From contig NZ_FZOI01000001.1 of assembly GCF_900188385.1 (NCBI RefSeq), positions 1,116,001-1,180,000 of the forward strand: 64,000 nucleotides of DNA, written 5' to 3'. The stretch comes from Azospirillum sp. RU38E. Its GTDB lineage: Bacteria; Pseudomonadota; Alphaproteobacteria; Azospirillales; Azospirillaceae. The position numbers were made by a program, and so were the translations under genes. This document shows, in pieces, positions 10,103 to 20,226 of the stretch (the first letter of the stretch is position 1; each line of letters begins with the position of its first letter). The notes under the pieces were generated by a model that did not search any database, had not been told where the DNA came from, and saw only the letters and a list, made by a program, of their open reading frames with translations.

Positions 10103-12352
10103 ATGAGCAAGCCAGCCGCCCCCACCGCCGCCCTGCCCGATGCTTCCAACCCGCTGCCCTGGCGCGTGGCGCTGGAGGAGCGGCCGTTTCTGGAACCTTT
10201 GACGGTTGTTTCCGACTATACGCCCGCCGGCGACCAGCCGCGCGCGATTGAGGAACTGACCGACGGTTTGAACAAGGGGGAGCGGGATCAGGTGCTGCTG
10301 GGCGTCACCGGTTCCGGCAAGACCTTCACCATGGCCCATGTCATCCAGCGGGTGCAGCGGCCGACCCTGGTTCTGGCGCCGAACAAGACGCTGGCGGCCC
10401 AGCTTTATGGGGAGATGAAGAGCTTCTTCCCCAATAATGCCGTGGAATATTTCGTCAGCTATTACGATTATTACCAGCCGGAAGCCTATGTTCCGCGCAC
10501 CGACACCTATATCGAGAAGGAAAGCTCGATCAACGAACAGATCGACCGGATGCGCCACGCGGCGACGCGGGCGCTGCTGGAACGGCGGGATGCCATCATC
10601 GTCGCCTCGGTCTCCTGCATCTATGGTATCGGCTCGGTTGAAACCTATACGGAAATGACCGTGCCGCTGAAGGTGGGGCAGCGGCTGGACCGGCAGCCAT
10701 TCCTGCAAAGGCTGGTGGAACTGCAATATCGCCGCACCGATGTTGGGTTTGGGCGCGGATCGTTCCGGGTGCGCGGCGATACGGTGGAACTGTTCCCCGC
10801 CCACCTGGAAGATCGCGCCTGGCGGCTTTCCCTGTTCGGGGATGAGCTGGAGGCGATCCATGAGATCGACCCGCTGACGGGTGAGAAACTCATCTCCATG
10901 AAGGAGGTGCGGATTTACGCCAACAGCCACTATGTCACGCCCAAGCCGACCCTGTTCCAGGCGGTGGAACAGATCAAGCGCGACCTGAAAATCCGGCTTG
11001 AGGAATTCATGGCCCAGGGCAAGCTGCTGGAAGCGCAGCGCCTGGAACAGCGTACCACTTTTGATATTGAAATGATGGTGGCCACCGGTTCTTGTGCGGG
11101 GATCGAGAATTATTCCCGCTACCTGTCGGGCCGCAATCCGGGGGAACCGCCACCGACCCTGTTTGAATATCTGCCCCAGGAAGCGCTGCTGATTGTCGAT
11201 GAAAGCCATGTGATGGTGCCGCAGATCGGCGGCATGTATCGCGGCGACTTTATGCGCAAATCCACCTTGTCGGATTTTGGTTTCCGCCTGCCATCCTGCG
11301 CCGATAACCGCCCGTTGAAGTTTGAGGAATGGGAGGCGATGCGGCCGCAGACCGTGTTCGTTTCCGCCACCCCCGGCAATTGGGAGATGGAGCGCACGGG
11401 TGGCGTGTTCGTGGAACAGGTGGTGCGCCCCACCGGTCTGGTCGATCCGCAGGTCATCATCCGCCCCACCGATACCCAGGTGGATGATGTGATGGCGGAG
11501 GTGCGGGAGGTGGTGGCGCGCGGCCTGCGCGTGCTGGTCACCACCCTGACCAAGAAGATGGCGGAGGCGCTGACGGAATATATGATGGAGGCGGGCATCA
11601 AGGTCCGCTACATCCATTCCGATGTGGAAACACTGGAGCGCATTGAGATTATTCGCGATTTGCGGCTGGGCGTGTTCGATGTGCTGATCGGCATCAACCT
11701 GCTGCGCGAGGGTTTGGATATTCCCGAATGCGGGCTTGTCGCCATTCTGGATGCCGACAAGGAAGGCTATCTGCGTTCCCGCACCAGCCTGATCCAGACC
11801 ATTGGGCGTGCTGCCCGCAATGTAGAGGGCCGCGCAATCCTTTATGCCGACCGGGAGACGGACAGCATGAAGGCCGCCTTGGAAGAGACCGCGCGCCGCC
11901 GGGCCAAGCAGCTGGAATATAATGCCCAGCATGGCATCACCCCGGAATCGGTGAAGAAGAATATCGCCGATATTCTGGGCAGCGTGTATGAGCGCGGCGA
12001 CCGGGTGGAGGTGGATACCGGGGCCGCCGAAGGCATCGGGCTGGCCGGCAAGGATATCAAGACCATCATTGCCGAGCTGGAAAAGAAGATGCGCGCGGCG
12101 GCAGCGGATCTGGAGTTTGAGGAGGCGGGCCGAATCCGTGACGAGATTCGCCGGCTGGAAGCCATCGATCTGGGGCTGGCGCCCGGTGCCTCTCCCATCC
12201 GCGCCTCCGCCCAGGGGGAACGCCCGCGCAGCCCGGCCAAGCCGGAGCGCAAGGCGGGTGGCCGCACCAAGGGGGCGGCAAAAACCAAGGATGGCGGGCT
12301 GGAAGTGGGGGGGATCGAGTTTGGCGGCAAGAATACCAAGCGCCGCCGCTGA
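10103..12352 (+). CDS. uvrB: Excinuclease ABC subunit B
   Basis: Damage-verifying helicase-like subunit of UvrABC nucleotide excision repair. 749 aa, longer than the usual 670 because of a short N-terminal extension and a basic tail. Seen: Walker A GVTGSGKT (67-74), the damage-probing beta-hairpin region [20 protein letters not shown] (DEAD-like Walker B), the helicase C motif IGRAARN and the C-terminal UVR motif ([27 protein letters not shown]). The last 50 residues are Lys/Arg/Gly-rich and probably disordered. Monocistronic; GC-rich and normal for the genome. Confidence 0.98.
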   Translation: MSKPAAPTAALPDASNPLPWRVALEERPFLEPLTVVSDYTPAGDQPRAIEELTDGLNKGERDQVLLGVTGSGKTFTMAHVIQRVQRPTLVLAPNKTLAAQLYGEMKSFFPNNAVEYFVSYYDYYQPEAYVPRTDTYIEKESSINEQIDRMRHAATRALLERRDAIIVASVSCIYGIGSVETYTEMTVPLKVGQRLDRQPFLQRLVELQYRRTDVGFGRGSFRVRGDTVELFPAHLEDRAWRLSLFGDELEAIHEIDPLTGEKLISMKEVRIYANSHYVTPKPTLFQAVEQIKRDLKIRLEEFMAQGKLLEAQRLEQRTTFDIEMMVATGSCAGIENYSRYLSGRNPGEPPPTLFEYLPQEALLIVDESHVMVPQIGGMYRGDFMRKSTLSDFGFRLPSCADNRPLKFEEWEAMRPQTVFVSATPGNWEMERTGGVFVEQVVRPTGLVDPQVIIRPTDTQVDDVMAEVREVVARGLRVLVTTLTKKMAEALTEYMMEAGIKVRYIHSDVETLERIEIIRDLRLGVFDVLIGINLLREGLDIPECGLVAILDADKEGYLRSRTSLIQTIGRAARNVEGRAILYADRETDSMKAALEETARRRAKQLEYNAQHGITPESVKKNIADILGSVYERGDRVEVDTGAAEGIGLAGKDIKTIIAELEKKMRAAAADLEFEEAGRIRDEIRRLEAIDLGLAPGASPIRASAQGERPRSPAKPERKAGGRTKGAAKTKDGGLEVGGIEFGGKNTKRRR

Positions 12353-12477
12353 TCCCCCGTCCCATGTGAATTCGCCGGGGCCGGCGGCCTCAGCCTCCCG
12401 TTCTTGATTGGTTTGGTTAACATATCAATCTGATACAATTCGTCGCAGCCTGAACTTTATCCGGTGAAGGAGGCGAT

Positions 12478-13278
12478 ATGGCACAGCGTATCAGTGGCGG
12501 GGCGGTTTTCATTGCCGACCGTGATCCATCCATGCCGATGATCCGGCAGATCAGTGTGGCCGATCTTTTCCAGGCACTGGGGAAGGGGGTGGAGGATTTT
12601 CTGGCCGCCCCGACTCAGCTTCTGTTTCTGGGCCTGATCTATCCGGTGGTCGGCGGGGCGGCGGCTGCCTTCGCCGCCCAGACCGACGTGATCCCCATGC
12701 TCTATCCCCTGATCGCCGGCATCACCCTGATGGGGCCCTTGGCTGCTGTAGGGTTATATGAGGTGAGTCGGCAGCGGGAGATGGGGCAGCCGGTGACCTG
12801 GCGCAATGCCTTCGATGTGCGCCATTCCCCGGCCCTGGGGTCTGTCGCCTGGCTGGGTGCCCTGTTATTGACGCTGTTTGTCGGCTGGCTGGCGGTCGCG
12901 GAACGGATTTATGGCGCCACGATGGGGGGATTGGCCCCTGCCGATTCCATGGAGTTTTTGCGCCAGCTGATCAGCACACAGGAAGGCTGGTCAATGATCA
13001 TCATCGGCAATGCGGTTGGGTTCGTCTTTGCGCTTACCGTGCTCTGCCTGACCGTTGTTTCCTTTCCCTTCCTGCTGCATCGCAATGGCGGGATCTGGCG
13101 CGCCATAAAGGTATCTGTGCTTGCGGTGCGCGGCAATCCCGCGCTGATGCTGCTCTGGGGCTTGATGGTTGCCGGCCTGCTGTTGTTGGGTTGTTTACCG
13201 CTTTTCGTTGGGTTGGCGGTGGTAATGCCCATCCTCGGCCATGCAACATGGCACCTTTACCGTGCAATGGTGGTTTAA
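12478..13278 (+). CDS. DUF2189-family integral membrane protein
   Basis: 266 aa. A soluble N-terminus of about 35 residues is followed by about six membrane segments. The family signature LYPLIAGITLMGPLAAVGLYEVSRQREMG is visible around residues 78-105. DUF2189 proteins are inner-membrane proteins of unknown function, often near respiratory or redox genes. An ideal ribosome-binding site (GAAGGAGGCGAT) precedes the ATG. No operon partner. Confidence 0.88.
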   Translation: MAQRISGGAVFIADRDPSMPMIRQISVADLFQALGKGVEDFLAAPTQLLFLGLIYPVVGGAAAAFAAQTDVIPMLYPLIAGITLMGPLAAVGLYEVSRQREMGQPVTWRNAFDVRHSPALGSVAWLGALLLTLFVGWLAVAERIYGATMGGLAPADSMEFLRQLISTQEGWSMIIIGNAVGFVFALTVLCLTVVSFPFLLHRNGGIWRAIKVSVLAVRGNPALMLLWGLMVAGLLLLGCLPLFVGLAVVMPILGHATWHLYRAMVV

Positions 13279-13389
13279 GTGCCCCGCTATTTGGCAGATC
13301 AAACACAATTTAGTTGTTGAATCCGACCCTCCTTGCGCCTTATGACTGCTGATACTGCATTCAGCAGTCATAGAGGTAAGGGGGAAATC

Positions 13390-13752
13390 TTGTTCAAGCG
13401 GATGATAATGTCTGCCTTCGTGCTGACGGCTCTCGTCGGTAATGCCTGGGCTGAAGCAAAGCAGAACTTCACGCTGAAGAACCGTACCGGCTACACCATT
13501 TCCGAAGTCTATGTCTCTCCTGCCAAATCGGATGATTGGGAGGAGGATATTCTGGGCCGCGATGTGCTGTCTGAAGGAGAGAGGGTTGACATTACCTTCA
13601 GCCGTAAAGAAAAGAGCTGCATCTGGGACTTGAAGGTCGTTTACGACGACGGGACTCCTGCGGAATGGGAAGGGTTCAACCTCTGCGAGGTTTCGACCAT
13701 TTCGATCTTCTATGACCGCAAAAAGGACCAGACCTGGGCTGAATATAACTGA
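13390..13752 (+). CDS. Small secreted protein of unknown function (120 aa)
   Basis: Signal peptide (FKRMIMSAFVLTALVGNAWA) followed by a beta-rich domain of about 95 aa: NRTGYTISEVYVSPAKSDDW, LSEGERVDITF, WDLKVVYDDG, NLCEVSTISIFYD. It has two Cys that could form a disulfide. This type of small periplasmic domain is common in proteobacteria and has no established function. TTG 13390 was preferred over the upstream ATG at 13333 because AAGGGGGA lies just before it and it begins the signal peptide; ATG 13402 or 13408 are alternatives. Confidence 0.75.
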   Translation: MFKRMIMSAFVLTALVGNAWAEAKQNFTLKNRTGYTISEVYVSPAKSDDWEEDILGRDVLSEGERVDITFSRKEKSCIWDLKVVYDDGTPAEWEGFNLCEVSTISIFYDRKKDQTWAEYN

Positions 13753-13757
13753 TCCCA

Positions 13758-13897
13758 ATCTCTTTTGATCGTGACCGATCAAGGGAGATTTTACGTTCCC
13801 TCAGGTGCCGGGCGCTGCCTCCGGCAGATTGGCTTACGCGGGCATGTGCCCGCGGGCCGGCAGTCGCCGGCCTCCAACCCGCCTTTAGGCGGGTTGG
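13758..13897 (+). repeat. Five-hairpin intergenic element, copy D
   Basis: Divergent copy with the same hairpin order. I: ATCTCTTTTGATCG-TGAC-CGATCAAGGGAGAT (13758-13789). II: CTGCC-TCC-GGCAG (13815-13827). III: CGCGGGCA-TG-TGCCCGCG (13837-13854). IV: GGCCGGC-AGTC-GCCGGCC (13855-13872). V: CCAACCCGCC-TTTA-GGCGGGTTGG (13874-13897). The linker CCCTCAGGTGCCGGGC and TTGGCT match the other copies. It lies between convergent genes. Confidence 0.85.
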
Positions 13898-13933
13898 TAT
13901 GATCCTTTCTTTCGCACGGTCAGGATGAAATAG

Positions 13934-13965
13934 TATGGGCCGCCGGATCGCTCTGGCGGCCCATA
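13934..13965. terminator. Strong hairpin between convergent genes
   Basis: ATGGGCCGCC (13935-13944) pairs with GGCGGCCCAT (13955-13964). It lies 24 nt beyond the stop of the acyl-CoA dehydrogenase on the minus strand, with only a weak T-tract after the stem, so it is a probable rather than certain terminator. Confidence 0.6.
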
Positions 13966-13988
13966 TGCTTTTCAGGAAAAGTCAGCGA

Positions 13989-15782
13989 TCAGAACTGATC
14001 GACCGGCATTTCCATCATGCTCTTGCCGCCGGCCATCAGGCTCTTGAAGCGGAAATCCACCTCCGGCAGCATCTTGTCCATGAAGAAGCGGGCGGTCTTG
14101 ATCTTAGCGTCGTAGAAGCCTTCCTTGCCGTCCGTACCCTCGGCCAGCTTTGCTTGCGCCACCTTCACCATCTTTAGCCACATCCAGCCGAGCGCAACCA
14201 GACCGAAGATGCGCAGATAGTCGGTGGAGGCAGCACCGGCTTCATCCGGGCGGGCCATGCCCTTCTGCGCGACGACAGCGGTTGCCTGCTGTAACTTGCC
14301 AAACGCCTTTGCCAGCGGCAGCACGAATTCCAGCAGGGTTGCGTCTTCCTGGCTCTGCTCCAGTTCGGCCTGCATCGGGTGGAAGAAGCGCCGCAGCAGG
14401 CGGCCCATATTCTGGGGCATCTTGCGGCCCACCAGATCCAAAGCCTGGATGCCGTTGGTGCCTTCATAGATCATGGCAATGCGGGCATCGCGCACGAACT
14501 GTTCCATGCCCCATTCGCGGATATAGCCGTGACCGCCATACATCTGTTGGCTGTTGGTGGCGACCTCGTACCCCATGTCGGTGAAGTAGGCCTTCACCAC
14601 CGGGGTCAGCAGGGCAACGAAATCCTCGGCCTCCTGCTTCACCGCCGGGTCGGGGTGCTTTTCATACATGTCGATCATCATGCCGACCCAGTAACCCAAC
14701 GCGCGGGCCCCTTCGGAGAAGGCCTTGCCCTGCATCAGGTTCTTGCGCACGTCGGGATGCACGATGATCGGGTCGGCGGCCTTTTCCGGCGCCTTGGTGC
14801 CGGAAAGCGAGCGGCCCTGGATACGGTCCTTGGCATAGGCAACGGCGTTTTGATAGGCGACGGCGCCGATGCCCAGCCCTTGCATCCCAACGCCCAGACG
14901 GGCGGTGTTCATCATGGTGAACATGGCGCGCATCCCCTTGTGCGGCTCGCCCACCAGCCAACCCTTGGCATCGTCGAAATTCATCACGCAGGTGGCGTTG
15001 GCCATGATGCCCATCTTATGTTCGATGGAACCGCACATCACGCCATTGCGCACGCCGGGCTCGTTATCCTCGGTCGGCAGGAATTTCGGCACCAGGAACA
15101 GGCTGATGCCCTTGATGCCCGGCGGGCCGTCCGGCAGCTTGGCCAGCACCAGATGGATGATATTATTGGTCAGGTCATGTTCACCGGCAGAGATGAAAAT
15201 CTTGGTGCCAGTGATGTTGTAGCTGCCATCCTCATTGGGGGTGGCGCGGGTCTTCAGCAGGCCCAGATCGGTGCCGCAATGTGGCTCCGTCAGGCACATG
15301 GTGCCAGACCATTCGCCGCTGACCATCTTGGGCAGATAGCGCTGCTTCAGCTCATCATTGGCGTGGGCGCGGATGGCGTTCATCGCCCCCTGGGTCAGGC
15401 CCGGATACATGGCAAAGGACATGTTGGCGGAGCACAGAAGCTCCTCCAGCACCACGCCCACCGTGTGGGGCAGTCCCTGGCCGCCATAATCGGGATCAAA
15501 GGCCATGCCCTGCCAGCCGCCTTCGACATATTTGTCATAGGCTGCCTTGAAGCCCTTGGGCGTGCGGACGACGCCATTCTCGTAATGGCAGCCTTCCTCA
15601 TGGCCGGACAGGTTGATCGGCTGCAGCTCGTTCTCACACAGCTTGGCGGCCTCCTCAATGATCGACTGGATCAGGTCGGGGGTCGCATCCTCGTAACCCG
15701 GCAACTGGGTCAGGGACTGCGCGTTCAGCACGTCGTTGAGGACGAAATTGATGTCTTCCAGCGGGGCCTTGTAGATCGGCAT
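13989..15782 (-). CDS. Acyl-CoA dehydrogenase (long, 597-aa class)
   Basis: FAD-dependent first step of beta-oxidation. This 600-aa class (with an extra C-terminal domain) includes DmdC-like and medium/long-chain enzymes; substrate length cannot be read. Seen: N-terminal acyl-CoA dehydrogenase domain, GEWSGTMCLTEPHCGTDLG (FAD/substrate loop), KIFISAGEHD, and the catalytic glutamate in MIYEGTNGIQALDL near residue 440. It is the last gene of merR-fadA-fadJ-acd on the minus strand, 340 nt downstream of fadJ with a REP-type double hairpin between them. Confidence 0.95.
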   Translation of the reverse strand: MPIYKAPLEDINFVLNDVLNAQSLTQLPGYEDATPDLIQSIIEEAAKLCENELQPINLSGHEEGCHYENGVVRTPKGFKAAYDKYVEGGWQGMAFDPDYGGQGLPHTVGVVLEELLCSANMSFAMYPGLTQGAMNAIRAHANDELKQRYLPKMVSGEWSGTMCLTEPHCGTDLGLLKTRATPNEDGSYNITGTKIFISAGEHDLTNNIIHLVLAKLPDGPPGIKGISLFLVPKFLPTEDNEPGVRNGVMCGSIEHKMGIMANATCVMNFDDAKGWLVGEPHKGMRAMFTMMNTARLGVGMQGLGIGAVAYQNAVAYAKDRIQGRSLSGTKAPEKAADPIIVHPDVRKNLMQGKAFSEGARALGYWVGMMIDMYEKHPDPAVKQEAEDFVALLTPVVKAYFTDMGYEVATNSQQMYGGHGYIREWGMEQFVRDARIAMIYEGTNGIQALDLVGRKMPQNMGRLLRRFFHPMQAELEQSQEDATLLEFVLPLAKAFGKLQQATAVVAQKGMARPDEAGAASTDYLRIFGLVALGWMWLKMVKVAQAKLAEGTDGKEGFYDAKIKTARFFMDKMLPEVDFRFKSLMAGGKSMMEMPVDQF

Positions 15783-16122
15783 CTGAATTCTCCGTGTGGA
15801 CCGCTACCGCGGCAGACCCGCACCCCCTGACACGCCCGGCACCGATGGATGGATTATCGGATTCGAGACGGGAAAGAAGATGGGGCACCTCGGGGCGTCG
15901 ATAGGGTGGACGGAAGGGGGGGAGGGCATCAATGCCACTCCTTCTGCCTTCCCCGCGAAAGCGGGGAACCCGGGGCCACAAGCACCATGGTTTGATCCTG
16001 TGACCCTGGACCCCCGCTTTCGCGGGGGAGGCAACGAAGTGATGGTGTTTACGTCAGTGCTCTAAGCATGAACCGTTTTGGTAGAAGCGAGGCCGGCTCA
16101 CCACCAGCCCCGCCTTTCATCC
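15783..16122. other. 340-nt intergenic spacer with REP-type double hairpin
   Basis: Gene-free stretch between fadJ and the acyl-CoA dehydrogenase. Apart from the paired palindromes at 15949-16028 there is no conserved ORF and no RNA gene that I can recognise. Confidence 0.7.
15949..16028. repeat. REP/BIME-like pair of inverted palindromes
   Basis: Palindrome TTCCCCGCGAAAGCGGGGAA (15949-15968) and, 42 bp on, CCCCCGCTTTCGCGGGGG (16011-16028). The second is the reverse complement of the core of the first. This head-to-head arrangement is that of bacterial interspersed mosaic elements, and similar GCGAAAGC palindromes are common in alphaproteobacterial genomes. It could stop or stabilise the fadJ transcript before the acyl-CoA dehydrogenase. 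No RAYT transposase is present here. Confidence 0.8.
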
Positions 16123-18465
16123 TCAATTCCGCAGCGGCTTGCCGGTTTCCAGCATATGTTCGATGCGGTTGATGGTGCCGGTCGTCTTGGTCAACTCCAG
16201 GAAGGCTTCGCGTTCCATGTCCAGCAACTGATCCTCGTTCATCACGACCGTGATGTCGGTGTTGCCGCCGGACAGGATATGGCCGACCTTCTTGGAGACC
16301 ACCACGTCATACGCCGTGGCTTTGCCCTGCTGGGCGAAGCCATCCACCGCCAGATCGAAGGCAGCCTTGGCCGTGGGGCCGGGCAGGCGGATTTCCGGGG
16401 CGGTCGGGGGCGTGTAATTGGCCGCCAGTTCCAGCGCCTTCGCCTTAGCGTCGGCCAGCAGCCGATCCTTGTTGAAGGTAATGCCGTCGGTTGGCTTCAG
16501 GATCAGCATATCCTTTGCTTCAAAGGCTGACTTGGCGACCTTGGCCGTGCTGATCGCCTCAAACGCGGCGGACAAGGCCGGCATCGGCCCGCCCGGACGC
16601 TTCTTGTTGGCCAGATGGCGAACCACCATTTCCTTGCAGCCGCCCCAGCCGGGAACGACACCCACGCCCACTTCCACCAGACCGGTATAGGTTTCGGCAT
16701 GGGCCTGGACGGCGGAGCTGTGCAGCAGGATTTCGCACCCGCCGCCCAGTGCCATGCCCGACGGCGCCGACACGGTGGGGAAGGGGGCGTATTTCAGCGC
16801 CTTATAGGTCTGCTGGCCTTCCGCAATCATCGCCTCGATCTGGGGATAGAGGCCGATATTGATGGCGAACAGCGCCAGACCGAGATTGGCACCGACGGAG
16901 AAGTTCGGTGCCTCGTTATGCACCACCAGCGCCTTATAAGGGCCGGTCTTGCCGTCGCCGATAATGCCGATGGCCTTGCGGATCAGGTTCATGATGTCCT
17001 GGTCCAGCGCGTTCATCTTGCTGGTGAATTCCAGGCACAGCACGCCGTCGCCAATATCCCACAGGCTGGCCGAGCCATTCTTGGCCACCGGCTTGGAGCC
17101 GCGCTTGATATCGGTCAGCAACAGCACGCCGTCCGGGCGCTTCACCTCGGCATAGTCGCCGCTGGTGGTCAGGAACAGCAGCTTGGACCCATCCACCTTG
17201 TAGAAGGGCCGACCCGCGGCGACTTCCACCATGTGGGGAACCTTTTTGCCTTCCGCCTTCAGCTTCTCGGCAAACCAGCCGGTGCCCAACTGGTCGATCA
17301 TCTCGAACGGGCCGGCCTTCCAGTTATAGCCCAGCCGCATCGCCTCATCGACGGCGGTGATCTGTTCGGCAATCTGCGGCACCAGATCGGCAGCATAGGA
17401 CAGCGCCTGCGACAGCACGCGCCAGGCATAGGCCCCGCCCTTGTCGCCCGTTTCCACCAGGGCCTTCAGCCCCTTGGCGGAAGCGGACACCAGCGACGCC
17501 TTTTCCGAAGCGCGATAGACGCCCGTGGTCAGGTCGATGGCTTCCTTGACGCGACGGCCATCGGCGGCCTTGGTCTGGCGATAGAAGCCGCCCTTGCCCT
17601 TGCGCCCGGTATAGCCTTCGCTGATCATCTTGGTGACCAGCGGGCTGTCACGGTGGATGCGGCGGTAATCATCATCGGCCGGCAGGGTGGCCAGCAGCGA
17701 TTTGGAGATCAGCGGCATCAGGTCCAGGCCGACCAGATCGATCAGGCCGAAGGTGCCGGTCTTGGGAATACCCATGGGCCGGCTGGTGATGGCATCAGCC
17801 TCTTCCACCGTCAGCCCGCCATCGATGGCCTCATTCACGGCGGCGGCCATGAAATAGGTGCCGATGCGGTTGGCGATGAAGCCCGGCGTGTCCTTGCACT
17901 CGACCACGCCCTTGCCCAGCACCTTGTCACAGAAGGCGCTGACCGTATCAAAGGCATCCTGGCGGGTCTTCGGACCCTTCACCACTTCCAGCAGCCGCAT
18001 GTAACGCGGCGGGTTGAAGAAGTGGGTGATGCAGAAATCAGCGGCAAACCGTTCCGTCTGGCCCTGCAACAGAATGTTCAGCGGAATGGTGGAGGTGTTG
18101 GACGAGATGATGGACCCGTCCTTACGCACCTTTTCCAGCTTGGCATAAAGGTCGTGCTTGATGGCCGGGTTTTCCAGCACGGCCTCCACGATCCAATCCA
18201 CATCGGCCAGCTTTTCCAGGTCATCCTCGATATTGCCGGGGGTGACGAGGCTGGCCGCCTTCCTGTGCATGAAGGGAGCGGGGTCGGTCTTCTGCATCTT
18301 CTCGATGGCGCCCTTGGCGATCACCGAGCGGTCGCCGCCACTATCCTTCACGGATTGCGGTACGATATCCAGCAGATAGACCGGAATGCCGGCATTGGCG
18401 ATATGGGCGGCGATACCGCTGCCCATCACGCCCGCGCCGATGACGGCGGCTTTCTTGATTGTCAT
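16123..18465 (-). CDS. fadJ: 3-hydroxyacyl-CoA dehydrogenase / enoyl-CoA hydratase, HAD-first fusion
   Basis: Bifunctional beta-oxidation protein of 780 aa with the dehydrogenase first and the hydratase last, the reverse of E. coli FadB and typical of alphaproteobacteria. Seen: Rossmann motif GAGVMGSGIAAHIANAG (9-25), FFNPPRYMRLLEVV, and two 3HCDH C-terminal segments. In the C-terminal half the crotonase oxyanion blocks APNFSVGANLG and MALGGGCEILLHSS are followed by LVEVGVGVVPGWGG. Start 18465 has GGGAGGAGCAACC upstream; the longer open frame overlaps fadA. It is 25 nt downstream of fadA, forming the hydratase/dehydrogenase plus thiolase pair. Confidence 0.96.
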   Translation of the reverse strand: MTIKKAAVIGAGVMGSGIAAHIANAGIPVYLLDIVPQSVKDSGGDRSVIAKGAIEKMQKTDPAPFMHRKAASLVTPGNIEDDLEKLADVDWIVEAVLENPAIKHDLYAKLEKVRKDGSIISSNTSTIPLNILLQGQTERFAADFCITHFFNPPRYMRLLEVVKGPKTRQDAFDTVSAFCDKVLGKGVVECKDTPGFIANRIGTYFMAAAVNEAIDGGLTVEEADAITSRPMGIPKTGTFGLIDLVGLDLMPLISKSLLATLPADDDYRRIHRDSPLVTKMISEGYTGRKGKGGFYRQTKAADGRRVKEAIDLTTGVYRASEKASLVSASAKGLKALVETGDKGGAYAWRVLSQALSYAADLVPQIAEQITAVDEAMRLGYNWKAGPFEMIDQLGTGWFAEKLKAEGKKVPHMVEVAAGRPFYKVDGSKLLFLTTSGDYAEVKRPDGVLLLTDIKRGSKPVAKNGSASLWDIGDGVLCLEFTSKMNALDQDIMNLIRKAIGIIGDGKTGPYKALVVHNEAPNFSVGANLGLALFAINIGLYPQIEAMIAEGQQTYKALKYAPFPTVSAPSGMALGGGCEILLHSSAVQAHAETYTGLVEVGVGVVPGWGGCKEMVVRHLANKKRPGGPMPALSAAFEAISTAKVAKSAFEAKDMLILKPTDGITFNKDRLLADAKAKALELAANYTPPTAPEIRLPGPTAKAAFDLAVDGFAQQGKATAYDVVVSKKVGHILSGGNTDITVVMNEDQLLDMEREAFLELTKTTGTINRIEHMLETGKPLRN

Positions 18466-18490
18466 GGTTGCTCCTCCCGTCCAGCCCGGA

Positions 18491-19630
18491 TCAGACCGCT
18501 TCCAGAACGGTGGCGATGCCCTGGCCCCCGCCGATACACTGGGTAGACAGCGCCAGCGACTTGCCTTCGCGCACCAGCAGGCTGGCGGCCTTGCCGGTGA
18601 TACGGGCACCGGTGGCGCCCAGCGGGTGGCCCATGGCGATGCCGCCGCCGTCAATGTTCACCTTGGCCGGGTCGAAGCCCAGTTCCTGGCAAACGGTCAT
18701 GGCCTGCACGGCGAAGGCTTCGTTGCTTTCGATGATGTCCAGATCCGACACTTTCAGGCCGGCGCGGGCCAGCGCCTTGGTGGTGGCCGGCACCGGGCCA
18801 TAGCCCATGATGGTCGGATCACAGCCGGCAACGGCGATGGAGCGGATCTTGGCCAGCACCTTCAGCCCATGGGCCTTGGCGAAATCTTCCGAGCAGATCA
18901 ACGTGGCCGATGCACCATCGGTGAGCGGCGAGGAGGTGCCGGCGGTCACGGTGCCGGCGGCATCAAAGGCCGGCTTCAGGGTGGAGAGCGCTTCCACCGT
19001 GCTGTCACCACGGATGCAACCATCCTGGCTGATCACCTTGCCGGACGGCGTGGTGATGGGGACGATTTCCGCCTCAAACTTGCCTTCGGCCTGGGCCTTG
19101 GCGGCCTTGCGGTGGCTTTCCACGGCGAAGGCTTCCTGCTGCGCGCGGGTGAAGCCGAACTTCTTGGCCAGGTTCTCCGCCGTGATGCCCATGGACATAT
19201 AGGCGCCGGGGTTGGCGGCGTGCAGGGCCGGGTTGGGCATCGGGTTGAAGCCCATCATCGGCACGCGGGTCATGCTTTCCACACCGGCGGCGATGAAGCA
19301 GTCACCGGCACCCAGGGCGATGGCGCCAGCGGCCTGATGGATGGCCTGCATGGAGGAGCCGCAGAAACGGTTGACCGTGGCACCGGCGACAGAGGCCGGC
19401 AGGCCCGCGATCATGGCGATCAGCTTGGCGACGTTGAAGCCCTGCTCCCCTTCCGGGAAGGCACAGCCGACGATCAAATCTTCCACGGCGGCGCCGTCAA
19501 CACCCGTGCGTTCCAGCAGGGCCTTGACAACGGTCGCGGCCAGATCATCCGGGCGCACCTTCGTCAGCTCGCCCTTGTTGGCCAGATGGAAAGGCGACCT
19601 TGCATAACCGGCAATCACGACATTCTTCAT
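18491..19630 (-). CDS. fadA: Acetyl-CoA acyltransferase (thiolase)
   Basis: Thiolytic cleavage of 3-ketoacyl-CoA, the last step of beta-oxidation. 379 aa. Seen: nucleophilic Cys90 in NRFCGSS, GGGIAMGHPLGATGAR with the active-site His, and the C-terminal acid/base Cys in QCIGGGQG. ATG 19630 begins the family N-terminus (MKNVVIAGYARSPF) and has GAGGAG upstream. Co-transcribed with fadJ; the MerR gene is immediately upstream on the same strand. Confidence 0.96.
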   Translation of the reverse strand: MKNVVIAGYARSPFHLANKGELTKVRPDDLAATVVKALLERTGVDGAAVEDLIVGCAFPEGEQGFNVAKLIAMIAGLPASVAGATVNRFCGSSMQAIHQAAGAIALGAGDCFIAAGVESMTRVPMMGFNPMPNPALHAANPGAYMSMGITAENLAKKFGFTRAQQEAFAVESHRKAAKAQAEGKFEAEIVPITTPSGKVISQDGCIRGDSTVEALSTLKPAFDAAGTVTAGTSSPLTDGASATLICSEDFAKAHGLKVLAKIRSIAVAGCDPTIMGYGPVPATTKALARAGLKVSDLDIIESNEAFAVQAMTVCQELGFDPAKVNIDGGGIAMGHPLGATGARITGKAASLLVREGKSLALSTQCIGGGQGIATVLEAV

Positions 19631-19731
19631 AATCTTCCGCGCTCCTCGCCTGGTGTGGCTTCGGCCCCGGTTAAGCCCGGTGTGCCGATGGTGGGTTTGA
19701 TTGGGTAATGGCACCAATGGGCCAAGGGGGT

Positions 19732-20166
19732 TCAGTCCGACTGGACCGAAACCCCCTTGGCATGGAGATGGGAGACGATGAGATCATCGATCTCCCGCAA
19801 TTCCTTCAGGGTCTGCTGCACATCGCGCAGCTGCTGTTCCAGATGGACGATGCGGTTGCGGGCCCCTTTCAACAGAAAGGTCATCTGCTCCACCTGCGCT
19901 TCGTCCGTATCGTAAAGATCCAGGAAATCCTTGATCTCCCCGATGGAGAAGCCCAGCCGCTTGCCACGGCAGATCAGTTTCAGCCGCGCCCGGTCACGAT
20001 GAGTATACACCCGCGTCTGCCCGACACGGGCAGGGGAGATCAGCCCCTCATCCTCATAGAAACGCAAGGAGCGCAGCGTGAGCCCGAACTCCTCCGCGAG
20101 CTGGCCGATGGAATAGGTCCGTTCCGTCTGAGGGTTGGACCGGGTCATTTCCGCGCTGTTCAGCAT
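19732..20166 (-). CDS. MerR-family regulator (LiuR-like)
   Basis: 144 aa. Winged helix-turn-helix YSIGQLAEEFGLTLRSLRFYEDEGLISP (about residues 17-44), a second wing with QTRVYTHRDRARL, and a long coiled-coil dimer helix to the C-terminus. There is no metal-binding Cys cluster, so it is of the acyl-CoA/organic-ligand subgroup near LiuR, which regulates branched-chain and fatty-acid degradation. It is the first gene of the beta-oxidation cluster, and a palindrome suited to autoregulation lies upstream. The start at 20166 has AGGA nine nt upstream; ATG 20148 is also possible. Confidence 0.88.
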   Translation of the reverse strand: MLNSAEMTRSNPQTERTYSIGQLAEEFGLTLRSLRFYEDEGLISPARVGQTRVYTHRDRARLKLICRGKRLGFSIGEIKDFLDLYDTDEAQVEQMTFLLKGARNRIVHLEQQLRDVQQTLKELREIDDLIVSHLHAKGVSVQSD

Positions 20167-20226
20167 CCGACCGTTCCTGCTTAGCCAACAGGGCACTGTG
20201 CCTTAACCCGGTGGGGTAAGAGTGCC

